Shown piece after piece: positions 1 through 6,380 of a DNA stretch of 9,171 nt (within the stretch, counting starts at the first letter, position 1; the number at the start of each line of letters is the position of its first letter). The stretch lies in assembly GCA_015663855.1 (NCBI GenBank), contig DQRJ01000136.1, positions 1 to 9,171 on the forward strand, read 5' to 3'. The stretch is from Flavobacteriales bacterium (GTDB lineage Bacteria; Bacteroidota; Bacteroidia; Flavobacteriales_D; Sanyastnellaceae). The position numbers were made by a program, and so were the translations under genes. The notes below the pieces were generated by a model. That model was not told where the DNA came from. It made no database searches and saw only the letters and a program-made list of their open reading frames with translations.

Positions 1-153
1 AATCGGTAAGTGGGCGAAAACTGGGCGTTCGTCGATAAAAAAGCACCATTCAACAAGGGCTTTTATATTAATTGACTTCTCGGAGTTGTTTAATTCAATA
101 GGAATGAACTCAGATGCCGAACTTGGAATAAGCTTCAATGGTATTAATCCCAT
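1..153 (-). CDS. Unrecognised protein, N-terminal 51 codons only (cut by window edge)
   Basis: An open frame starts at the ATG complementary to 151-153 and runs without a stop off the left edge. An in-frame TAA lies two codons upstream of that ATG, so no earlier start exists in this frame. The visible protein begins MGLIPLKLIPSSASEF and includes the segment KALVEWCFFIDERPVF. It shows no signal peptide, membrane segment or motif that I recognise. A weak purine-rich stretch (AGGGAT) lies 5 to 10 bases before the start. The gene lies 54 bases downstream of trpS on the same strand and could be the last member of that transcript or start a new one. No promoter box is visible in the gap. Because only 153 bases are present, coding status rests on the clean open frame and plausible composition. 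Function is unknown. Confidence 0.5.
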   Translation of the reverse strand, partial: MGLIPLKLIPSSASEFIPIELNNSEKSINIKALVEWCFFIDERPVFAHLPI

Positions 154-207
154 CGATTATCCCTGATTCCTCAATGGAGGTGGGGGAGTCGGGCTAGGAG
201 TCGGTGT

Positions 208-1179
208 TTAGTAACCGATTTTCGAGCGGACTCGAGATAGAACGTCCGAAGCGACGATGCGAGCGCGGGCGGAGCCCTGCGCGAGGGCGAAGTCGACCTC
301 TTCGCGGTTCGCCATCAGTTCTTTGAAGCGCGCGCGTTCGGAGGCGAAACCGTCGACGAGGGCTTCGAGTAGAGCTTTCTTTGCGTGGCCCCAACCATAT
401 CCTCCTGCTCGGAGCGCGTTCGCCATTTCAAGGGCGTCGTTTTCTGACGTGACGAGCTTGTAAAGGTTGTACACTACTGACGAGTCGGGATCTTTAGGAT
501 CTTCAAGGGGTGTTGCGTCGGTTATTATTTCTTTATTGATAACCTTTTTAAGCGCCTTAGGATCGTCGAAAATATTGATTGTGTTGCCCTGCGACTTTGA
601 CATCTTTCCTCCATTCGTTCCGGGAACGTACATAGTAGATTCTCGAGTTAGAACCTCTGGGAGAACGAGAGTTTCTCCGAATTTATGATTGAAGCGAGAG
701 GCGACATCACGAGTCATTTCGAGATGCTGCATTTGGTCTTTACCTACGGGAACTTTGTTAGCGTCATAGAGTAAAATGTCCGCAGCCATGAGCATAGGAT
801 AGCTGAAAAGCCCAGCATTTACATCTTCGAGGCGGTCATGTTTATCCTTGAAACTATGAGCGAGCCCCAGCCTTGAATAAGGGAACATACACTTTAAATA
901 CCAAGCAAGCTCTGTAACTTCAGGAACGTCGCTTTGGCGGTAAAACACGCTTCGCGAAGTGTCTAGACCACAAGCCATCCACGTAGCTGCTACAGCGTAA
1001 GTGTTGTTGCGTAGGAGGTCACCGTCCTTGATTTGGGTTAAAGAATGCATATCTGCGATGAACAGATATGAATCGTTCGCGGGATCATTCGCAAGCTCAA
1101 TGGCAGGCATAATCGCCCCGAGAATATTTCCTAGATGAGGGATGCCGGTACTTTGTATGCCTGTGAGAATGCGCGCCAT
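208..1179 (-). CDS. trpS: Tryptophan--tRNA ligase (TrpRS, class I)
   Basis: This cytoplasmic enzyme attaches tryptophan to tRNA-Trp using ATP. The 323-residue length is normal for bacterial TrpRS. The Rossmann catalytic core opens with the HIGH-type signature TGIPHLGN at residues 11-18. The family motif VGKDQMQHLE lies near residues 145-154, and GGKMSKSQGN, containing the KMSKS loop, at about 190-199. The start is firm: ATG-GCG-CGC opens directly into MARILTGIQSTG, the standard N-terminus. The C-terminal helical region ends with SKIGY. The gene begins 13 bases after the bacilliredoxin stop, behind an A-rich run and no Shine-Dalgarno sequence, so it is probably co-transcribed with aspS. One oddity is that its 3' quarter (about 208-440) is markedly GC-rich compared with the rest of the gene. 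The identification is secure. Confidence 0.97.
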   Translation of the reverse strand: MARILTGIQSTGIPHLGNILGAIMPAIELANDPANDSYLFIADMHSLTQIKDGDLLRNNTYAVAATWMACGLDTSRSVFYRQSDVPEVTELAWYLKCMFPYSRLGLAHSFKDKHDRLEDVNAGLFSYPMLMAADILLYDANKVPVGKDQMQHLEMTRDVASRFNHKFGETLVLPEVLTRESTMYVPGTNGGKMSKSQGNTINIFDDPKALKKVINKEIITDATPLEDPKDPDSSVVYNLYKLVTSENDALEMANALRAGGYGWGHAKKALLEALVDGFASERARFKELMANREEVDFALAQGSARARIVASDVLSRVRSKIGY

Positions 1180-1192
1180 TTTTTTGCTAATA

Positions 1193-1603
1193 TCAGCAGA
1201 ATTCGTTGAAAGCCTGCTTTAGGTGATCTGCAATAGCTTCTGCTGAATTTCCTTCGATGTGATGACGCTCTACCATCATTGCAATCTTACCGTCTTTAAA
1301 AAGAGCGATACTTGGAGATGAAGGAGGGTAGGGTAGCATGAATTTACGCACGTGAGCGACAGCATCCATATCATATCCAGCAAAAGTAGTAGTGATATTG
1401 TCTGGAATTTTTACGTTGTCTAAGCAAGCAATCATAGCGGGACGCATAGATCCAGCAGAGCAACCACAAACGCTATTTATAGCTACTAGCGTAGTACCTG
1501 GCTTTTCGATTGCCTCGTTTACGTCTTCTACTGTGAGAAGTTCTTTATAGCCAGCTTCTACGAGCTCAGCTTTCATTGGGGTAACTAATTCTGTAGGATA
1601 CAT
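1193..1603 (-). CDS. BrxA/BrxB family bacilliredoxin (YphP/YqiW, DUF1094)
   Basis: This is a small cytoplasmic thioredoxin-fold protein of 136 residues, close to the roughly 145 of Bacillus YphP and YqiW. The family signature CGC is present in SVCGCSAGS, with cysteines at 46 and 48, followed by MRPAM. The N-terminus YPTELVTPM and the segment LPYPPSSPSIALFKDGK are also typical. Further cysteines are at 60 and at the very C-terminus (136). In low-GC Gram-positives these proteins remove bacillithiol from mixed disulfides. In Bacteroidota the low-molecular-weight thiol partner is less certain, so a general disulfide reductase or isomerase role is the safer reading. The ATG overlaps the aspS TAA by one base (TAATG), which suggests translational coupling to aspS. 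trpS follows 13 bases downstream. The family call is confident; the physiological substrate is inference. Confidence 0.93.
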   Translation of the reverse strand: MYPTELVTPMKAELVEAGYKELLTVEDVNEAIEKPGTTLVAINSVCGCSAGSMRPAMIACLDNVKIPDNITTTFAGYDMDAVAHVRKFMLPYPPSSPSIALFKDGKIAMMVERHHIEGNSAEAIADHLKQAFNEFC

Positions 1604-3357
1604 TATTTAGGTGTATGTGTAGATTTTAATTCTAATTCCGAGTATTGTTCGTCGTGGATAGGAGATGGAGCATCTATCATCATGTCACGACCCGAATTGT
1701 TTTTCGGGAAAGCGATAAAGTCTCGGATTGAGTCAGATCCTCCGAACATTGAACAAAGTCTGTCGAATCCTAGAGCAAGCCCCCCGTGAGGTGGAGCTCC
1801 ATATTGGAATGCGTTCATTAGGAACCCGAACTGAGCTTCCGCTTCTTCAGGAGAAAAGCCTAGTAGATCAAACATCCTAGCTTGCAGCTCTCTATCGTGA
1901 ATTCTAATAGATCCTCCGCCGATCTCAACTCCGTTGATTACCATATCGTAGGCGTTCGCTTTAACCTTTCCTGGGTCGGTGTCGATGAGGGCGAGCTGGT
2001 CTGGTTTAGGAGAAGTGAACGGGTGGTGCATAGCGTGGTAACGCTCGGTTTCTTCATCCCATTCTAAAAGAGGGAAGTCCATTACCCAAAGTGGCTTAAA
2101 TACTTTCGGATCGCGAAGTCCTAGTTCCGACCCCATGTAAAGTCTAAGCTCTCCAAGTTGTTTACGAGTTTTATCTATATCGCCAGATAAAACTAGGATT
2201 AGATCTCCCTTCTTCGCTCCAGTTTTCTCAGCCCAAGCCGCTCTTGCGTCTTCGTCGAAGAATTTATCTACGCTACTCTTCGTAGTCCCGTCCTCGTTCA
2301 TTTTGCAATAGATAAGGCCTTTCGCACCTATCTGAGGACGTTTAACCCAGTCCGTAAGCTTGTCTAATTGTTTGCGAGTGTAGTCAGCTGCTCCAGGAAC
2401 GACAATTCCGAGTACCGTTTCAGCGCTGTCGAAAACTCCGAAACCTTTGTTTTGTGTCACCTCTCCCATATCGCATAACTCCATCGAGAAACGCACATCC
2501 GGCTTATCCGATCCATAAAGACGCATCGCATCATCATAGTCCATGCGAGGAAAGTCTTCAATCTCGACATCAAGAACTACTTTGAAAAGGTGGCGGACCA
2601 TACCTTCGAATGTGTTGAGTATATCTTCCTGCTCCACGAAAGCCATCTCGCAGTCTATCTGAGTAAACTCGGGCTGCCTATCTGCTCTAAGATCTTCATC
2701 ACGGAAACACTTCACGATTTGGTAGTAACGGTCGAAACCACTCACCATGAGAAGCTGCTTGAATGTCTGAGGGCTCTGCGGGAGCGCGTAGAACTGCCCA
2801 GGGTTCATGCGGCTTGGCACCACGAAATCTCTAGCCCCTTCCGGAGTGCTCTTTATGAGATAAGGAGTTTCCACATCGATAAACCCTACCGAATCGAGGT
2901 ATTTACGAGTCTCCATCCCCACACGGTGACGCAGCATAATGTTCTTCTGAACTGGCTTACGACGAAGGTCGAGGTAGCGATACTGCATCCTCAAATCATC
3001 ACCTCCATCGGTCTCATTCTCAATAGTAAATGGAGGAGTTTTACTCTCATTCAAAATCTCGATGGTCTTCACCTCAATTTCAATCTCGCCAGTCGGGTTT
3101 TTCTTATTCTTACTCACCCTTTCGATCACCTCTCCGGTCACTTTTATTACATACTCTCTCCCAAGCTTCCTCGCCTTCTCGCAAAGTTCCGCTTCCGTTT
3201 CCATATTGAAAACAAGCTGCGTAATTCCATAGCGATCTCTAAGATCCACGAAAGTCATCCCCCCTAAGTCCCGCGCCTTTTGGACCCAACCAGAAAGAGT
3301 CACTTCAGTGCCGTTATCTTCGAGGCGCAGTTCGCCGCAAGTGTGTGTTCTATGCAT
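1603..3357 (-). CDS. aspS: Aspartate--tRNA ligase (AspRS, bacterial class II)
   Basis: This cytoplasmic enzyme charges tRNA-Asp with aspartate. The 584 residues match full-length bacterial AspRS. An N-terminal OB-fold anticodon-binding domain (about 1-105) holds the typical LSGWVQKARDLGGMTFVDLRD. The class II core follows. Motif 1 is around VETPYLIKSTPEGARDF (162-178), the substrate loop is LPQSPQ (192-197), motif 2 is FRDEDLRADRQPEFTQ (218-233), and motif 3 is GLALGFDRL (526-534). The bacterial GAD-type insertion occupies roughly 290-420, and HHPFTSP is at 444-450. Leucine at position 31 is the residue associated with discriminating AspRS, whereas non-discriminating enzymes often have histidine there; I infer charging of tRNA-Asp only. 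The ATG start gives the canonical MHRTHTCGELR. A TATCTTTG promoter box ends four bases before it. The stop overlaps the bacilliredoxin start. Confidence 0.98.
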   Translation of the reverse strand: MHRTHTCGELRLEDNGTEVTLSGWVQKARDLGGMTFVDLRDRYGITQLVFNMETEAELCEKARKLGREYVIKVTGEVIERVSKNKKNPTGEIEIEVKTIEILNESKTPPFTIENETDGGDDLRMQYRYLDLRRKPVQKNIMLRHRVGMETRKYLDSVGFIDVETPYLIKSTPEGARDFVVPSRMNPGQFYALPQSPQTFKQLLMVSGFDRYYQIVKCFRDEDLRADRQPEFTQIDCEMAFVEQEDILNTFEGMVRHLFKVVLDVEIEDFPRMDYDDAMRLYGSDKPDVRFSMELCDMGEVTQNKGFGVFDSAETVLGIVVPGAADYTRKQLDKLTDWVKRPQIGAKGLIYCKMNEDGTTKSSVDKFFDEDARAAWAEKTGAKKGDLILVLSGDIDKTRKQLGELRLYMGSELGLRDPKVFKPLWVMDFPLLEWDEETERYHAMHHPFTSPKPDQLALIDTDPGKVKANAYDMVINGVEIGGGSIRIHDRELQARMFDLLGFSPEEAEAQFGFLMNAFQYGAPPHGGLALGFDRLCSMFGGSDSIRDFIAFPKNNSGRDMMIDAPSPIHDEQYSELELKSTHTPK

Positions 3358-3361
3358 TGTG

Positions 3362-3369
3362 CAAAGATA
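3362..3369 (-). promoter_or_regulatory. Bacteroidota -7 box of aspS, near-leaderless
   Basis: Read on the minus strand this is TATCTTTG, a perfect match to the Bacteroidota sigma factor -7 consensus TAnnTTTG. Only CACA separates it from the aspS ATG. If transcription starts the usual few bases after the box, the mRNA would begin at or within a base or two of the start codon. No TTTG -33 element is seen at a spacing of 19-21, so either the box acts alone or the -33 is degenerate. The box lies in the 35-base gap after the preceding lipoprotein gene, which suggests aspS is transcribed independently of it. Confidence 0.6.
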
Positions 3370-3392
3370 GTGTGCATATTTCAGTTTAAGGT

Positions 3393-4301
3393 CTACTCCT
3401 CACTTAACTCTTTCACCTTATTTGCCCAATTTCGCAAGATAAATTTTTGGCCTTCAAAATCATCGATATAAGGCCCGCAAGTGATGATAAGTTCTGTCGA
3501 GTTAGTGCTTTCATCTTCCAAAAGCAGAAACTTCTCAACATATTGATAATTCTCGAGTTTTGCGTCAATTTGAATGTAATAACTACCAAAATGTAACCCA
3601 GCAAAATCGGCAGTTATATTAAGTGAGTTTAGATACTTAAAGTTAATTTTTGAAGAGGTGTACCAGTATAAATCAAGTAAGTTATCTGAATCGAAGGTGG
3701 GTGTTAAAGCCTCTAGGTATTCAGGTTTCGTTATAACATCGAAGACTGTCTTTTGAGAAGCGTTTATTTCAATTCTAAGAGAGACAAAGTGTGAAATGGA
3801 AATTTCAGATATCTCATTTTCGGATAGAAAAGTCACCTCACTCAAACGAGCACTTCCGTTACCCCCATTCAAATATCTAAATCCTACAATAGAGTCGTTT
3901 GAGATATTTACAGCTTGAATTACAATTATAATTTCATCTTTTGCTGTGTTGTAATTGTGAAATCTAGCCAACTTAGGAACATCAATATCTAAAGGGCTTG
4001 CGCTCGGATATTTTTCAGGATCCACATAGATTAAGGACGTTCCATTCCAAGCTTCCTCCTGCGTGGGCATCCTTCCCACCACTACAGGCACATTCTCCCA
4101 ATCTTGTATGTCGACAGCAGGGAATCCGTTTAAATTATCGGGACAGTACCATCCGCCGTATTTGTGAGGCGCTGTTTGAACAGCGGCGTCGCTTTTTTGA
4201 ACAACGGTGACACTTTTTTGAACAGCGGTGTCGCTTTGCGAACACGAGAAAAATACTGAAGCACAAAAAAGCAGGGAAAAACTATGGAAGAGATTATTCA
4301 T
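3393..4301 (-). CDS. Putative lipoprotein with heptad-repeat linker and possible SRPBCC-like C-terminal half
   Basis: I do not recognise a named family for this 302-residue protein. Residues 1-20 form a lipoprotein signal peptide ending in the lipobox FFSC (Cys20), so it is probably anchored in the periplasm-facing or outer membrane. Three imperfect heptads follow: SDTAVQK, SVTVVQK and SDAAVQT (23-43). These form a flexible tether. A first globular part (about 45-165) begins KYGGWYCPDNLNGFPAVD and contains FRYLNGGNGSARLSEVTFL. A second part (about 170-302) opens with a strand and helix, SLRIEINASQKTVFDVITKPEYLEAL, and ends with a long helix, DFEGQKFILRNWANKVKELSE. That layout resembles SRPBCC/polyketide-cyclase-like folds, which bind hydrophobic ligands. 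The resemblance is judged by eye and is inference. The gene lies 31 bases after creD and 35 before aspS, all co-directional. The start is fixed by the signal peptide. Confidence 0.85.
   Translation of the reverse strand: MNNLFHSFSLLFCASVFFSCSQSDTAVQKSVTVVQKSDAAVQTAPHKYGGWYCPDNLNGFPAVDIQDWENVPVVVGRMPTQEEAWNGTSLIYVDPEKYPSASPLDIDVPKLARFHNYNTAKDEIIIVIQAVNISNDSIVGFRYLNGGNGSARLSEVTFLSENEISEISISHFVSLRIEINASQKTVFDVITKPEYLEALTPTFDSDNLLDLYWYTSSKINFKYLNSLNITADFAGLHFGSYYIQIDAKLENYQYVEKFLLLEDESTNSTELIITCGPYIDDFEGQKFILRNWANKVKELSEE
4175..4237 (-). repeat. Three imperfect 21-bp tandem repeats inside the lipoprotein gene
   Basis: The pentamer TGAAC (plus strand) recurs at 4177, 4198 and 4219, and its shortened form GAAC comes at 4240, giving an exact 21-base period. 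Units differ by a few substitutions, and two of them carry a run of six T. Being a multiple of three, each unit encodes one heptad (S-x-x-x-V-Q-K/T) directly behind the lipidated cysteine. Copy number could vary between strains by slippage without breaking the frame. Confidence 0.85.
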
Positions 4302-4332
4302 ATCCCAAGGTATTCAAATTGTCGCACAAAAC

Positions 4333-5703
4333 TCACTTTTCCTTTGTTTGGACTGCGTACCAATCTATTTTTCTTGATAGAAACATGACGATTCCTAACA
4401 CGATAAATAGACCTAGACTCCCCATTAACAATGCGTAATCCTGCATTTGGATTATTGAATAAATAAACAAATAAAGCAGCACTAAAATCCCACATATCAC
4501 TTTTGTTAGCCTAACATTTTTCGCAAAACTATGAGCGTACATTGTAATCATAGAAATAATGCCCACACTTGAAATCAAGTAACTAAGGTTAAATGGAATA
4601 TGCTCAGAGAGAGCAATTAGAAGAGTATAGAACACACATAGTGCCAAACCAACGATGATATATTGTATTGAGTGTATCCTCACATGATTAAGTATCTGAA
4701 CGAAAAAGAAAAGTAAAAAAGTCAATGTGATAAACATTGAGGCATACTTTGCTGACCTCATGCTTTTTTGGTATTCATCCACAGGTACAATTAATTTCAC
4801 TCCGAAAGCGGACTGATAAATACCCTGCTTTGCCCCGCGAAAACTTTGAGGATATGGTCTGTTCAAGTGCAGGACATTCCAATTCGTTGTAAAGCCATCC
4901 TCAGTTATTTCTCTGAAATCGGGTAGAAATGCGCCATCGAAACTAGGGGTTTCCCATGTCGAACTTAGGGAAACGTTGGTGGATTTCCCGACGGGAATAA
5001 AATTCAAGCTGGAACTTCCATTAAACTTCAGGTCGAGTGAGAACTTCAAAGAGCTATCTACATTAATTTCTTTCGCTCTTGGCGACTTAACAGGAACACG
5101 ACAGCTTATACCATTACTGATTACATCGTTTGTCTCGATGCCAGGGCTGAAATCGAATCGTTCATCATTCCAATTGAACGAGACATTTTCTTGAATTCCT
5201 CTTAAATCAGACAACCCTAATGAAACAAAGGCGTCGCCCCATAGAATATTATCCTCCTCAATCTTCCACTCCTCGAAATCGGGACGTGTAAAATTCCCGG
5301 ATAAATTTAACTTGGAATTATATACAATGACTTCATAAATCCCCCTATACCTCATCTCAGGCATCACCTCCCCCTCAATATTAAGTTGCTCAGGAAGAAA
5401 ATGAGCATACTCTCTTGTTTGGACTAATTTAAAGTCACCATCATCCTCAAAGACCTTATTATAAGTGTTATAGGGTACCGTCAAGACCAAACCAATTACT
5501 GTCTGATCCTCTCCCCACTTAGAACTCACCTCCAGAATTGCACCCTCTTGACGGTATTCACGCTCCCGGATTAAATCCTGGACCATAGACACCGGGATTA
5601 ACAAAAACAACAGAAGAATCCCTATTGTAAGAAGCTTTATCGTAATCGAGTTCTTTAACCAATTGTTCGCTTTTTCGAAAAAAGATAGCGGTACGTTTTC
5701 CAT
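4333..5703 (-). CDS. creD: Cell envelope integrity protein CreD (inner membrane)
   Basis: CreD is an inner-membrane protein first known from the CreBC regulon of enterobacteria, where its loss or gain alters envelope integrity and beta-lactam or colicin response; its biochemical role is unknown. The 456-residue length fits the family (about 450). A single N-terminal membrane helix lies at about 20-39, followed by the CreD hallmark IREREYRQEGAILEVSSKWG (46-64 region) and a large soluble domain. Near 277-290 comes NVLHLNRPYPQSFRG. Several C-terminal membrane helices follow from about 322, including the family motif LLIALSEHIPFNLSYLI (361-377). I start at the ATG at 5701-5703, 8 bases after the upstream lipoprotein stop. 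An earlier in-frame TTG at 5746-5748 would overlap that gene by 37 bases. No adjacent regulator gene or two-component system is present. Confidence 0.95.
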   Translation of the reverse strand: MENVPLSFFEKANNWLKNSITIKLLTIGILLLFLLIPVSMVQDLIREREYRQEGAILEVSSKWGEDQTVIGLVLTVPYNTYNKVFEDDGDFKLVQTREYAHFLPEQLNIEGEVMPEMRYRGIYEVIVYNSKLNLSGNFTRPDFEEWKIEEDNILWGDAFVSLGLSDLRGIQENVSFNWNDERFDFSPGIETNDVISNGISCRVPVKSPRAKEINVDSSLKFSLDLKFNGSSSLNFIPVGKSTNVSLSSTWETPSFDGAFLPDFREITEDGFTTNWNVLHLNRPYPQSFRGAKQGIYQSAFGVKLIVPVDEYQKSMRSAKYASMFITLTFLLFFFVQILNHVRIHSIQYIIVGLALCVFYTLLIALSEHIPFNLSYLISSVGIISMITMYAHSFAKNVRLTKVICGILVLLYLFIYSIIQMQDYALLMGSLGLFIVLGIVMFLSRKIDWYAVQTKEK

Positions 5704-5711
5704 TATTTCGT

Positions 5712-6083
5712 CTATTTGAGGAATTTCGCTCGGCACGGTTCGAAGCAAGGATAGTCAAGAATCACTTCATCGCCAGTCACTTCAAAATTCAAATCCATGC
5801 AACTAGAGGTGCTAATCGTATAAGTATCTAAAGAGTAAGTCCCTGATGTGGCAGAATTTGAATCTATCCCCATACCACACAACTCTCCGTTTGAAGTTAC
5901 AGTACCATCAGAATAAAATTCAATGAATTTATCACTTTCGACAGCCTGAAAAGTCCCACTACCATCACCAGGATCGGCAAGAACTTCAATAAGATAATAT
6001 CTATCAATGATTTGGCTTTCGATACAATTATCGCAAGAGGCAAAAGCCATCATTATAGCAAGACTGAAAAGTAAATTTCTCAT
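5712..6083 (-). CDS. Small six-cysteine lipoprotein, lipocalin/META-like
   Basis: This 123-residue protein starts with a signal peptide, MRNLLFSLAIMMAFASC, whose lipobox places the lipidated cysteine at 17. The mature part is a short beta-rich domain with KFIEFYSDGTVTSNGELCG (52-70) and SGTYSLDTYTIS (80-91). That pattern of extended strands and a 'format new line, give SGTYxL' turn is common in Bacteroidota lipocalin-like or META/HslJ-like lipoproteins. Cysteines lie at 17, 20, 69, 95, 113 and 117; apart from the lipidated one, the rest could form disulfides in the periplasm. I know of no defined function. The gene ends 8 bases before creD and is probably co-transcribed with it. It starts 11 bases after the end of a decayed small open frame. 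The start context is ACGATT-ATG, without a Shine-Dalgarno sequence. The fold assignment is inference from local pattern only. Confidence 0.85.
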   Translation of the reverse strand: MRNLLFSLAIMMAFASCDNCIESQIIDRYYLIEVLADPGDGSGTFQAVESDKFIEFYSDGTVTSNGELCGMGIDSNSATSGTYSLDTYTISTSSCMDLNFEVTGDEVILDYPCFEPCRAKFLK

Positions 6084-6094
6084 AATCGTATGTT

Positions 6095-6273
6095 TTATAT
6101 GCTGATTAGTACAGCAAGTACAGCCTTAAGTACTATAAATCCAATTGCAGCCGCCACACAAAGGAAGATTTTGTGATTTTTTCCGATCCCTTCCTTAAAA
6201 CGAGATCACTCAAAATTTCAGTTCTAAGTAACAACCCACCATAAAAACAAAGTCGCCTCAAGCTTGTTTTATG
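6095..6273 (-). pseudogene. Probable frameshifted remnant of a small membrane-protein gene
   Basis: Two adjacent minus-strand frames together read as one membrane protein. The upstream part (6273 to about 6200) reads HKTSLRRLCFYGG, then LLLRTEILSDLV. The downstream part (6196 to 6095) reads KEGIGKNHKIF, then an uncharged stretch broken by one lysine, LCVAAAIGFIVLKAVLAVLI, then SI and a stop. The two join if one base is missing, for example in the run of four T at 6197-6200 or the run of six A nearby. The upstream frame has no ATG after its TGA at 6274-6276, so the 5' end is also damaged or hidden. The stop lies 11 bases before the next lipoprotein start, an operon-like spacing. Alternatives are a sequencing error, programmed slippage, or chance; nothing is recognised by name. 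Confidence 0.38.
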
Positions 6274-6319
6274 TCAACTATATTCGGGAGTGAGAAGAAG
6301 ATTAACTAATTCACAAAAC

Positions 6320-6335
6320 ACGGTGGTACGGTGGT
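6320..6335. repeat. Perfect tandem duplication of an octamer
   Basis: ACGGTGGT occurs twice head to tail with no mismatch in the gap between the divergent genes. It directly abuts a 7-bp hairpin at 6335-6353. Together they could form a binding site or be a simple duplication. No function can be assigned from the sequence. Confidence 0.6.
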
Positions 6336-6353
6336 TTTAGGACGCCCCTAAAA
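6335..6353. other. Short inverted repeat (7-bp stem, 5-base loop)
   Basis: TTTTAGG and CCTAAAA pair perfectly around the loop ACGCC. On the plus strand the stem is followed by A residues, and on the minus strand it is preceded, not followed, by a T run. Neither orientation therefore makes a standard intrinsic terminator. It may be an operator-like palindrome or a weak structural element. Confidence 0.45.
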
Positions 6354-6380
6354 AAATTACTCCCCCAGATTGGGTCATGA

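Noticed and set aside
169..204. CCTC-AATG-GAGG hairpin and repeated GGAGTCGG after trpS as a terminator
   Set aside because: The stem is only 4 bp and no T run follows on the minus strand. The repeat is short and lies in a GC-rich patch where such matches are likely.
2590..3267. Plus-strand open frame of 225 codons opposite aspS
   Set aside because: It lies wholly antisense to the conserved aspS catalytic and anticodon-binding regions and has no recognisable protein features; a shadow frame.
4298..4495. Minus-strand 65-codon frame overlapping the end of creD
   Set aside because: It runs out of frame through the last CreD membrane helices and has no family features or start signal.
5704..5748. 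Extended creD start at TTG 5746-5748
   Set aside because: It would overlap the upstream lipoprotein gene by 37 bases and adds residues unlike CreD N-termini. The ATG at 5701-5703 gives the normal family start and an 8-base gap.
6107..6135. Repeated GTACT words and TAGTAC/GTACTA inverted repeat as an operator for the small lipoprotein gene
   Set aside because: In the frameshifted membrane-protein frame the direct repeat simply encodes Ala-Val-Leu twice, which is a sufficient explanation.
6211..6218. CAAAATTT as a minus-strand -7 promoter box for the small lipoprotein and creD
   Set aside because: It matches only 7 of 8 positions with no -33 partner at 19-21 bases, and falls inside the decayed frame.
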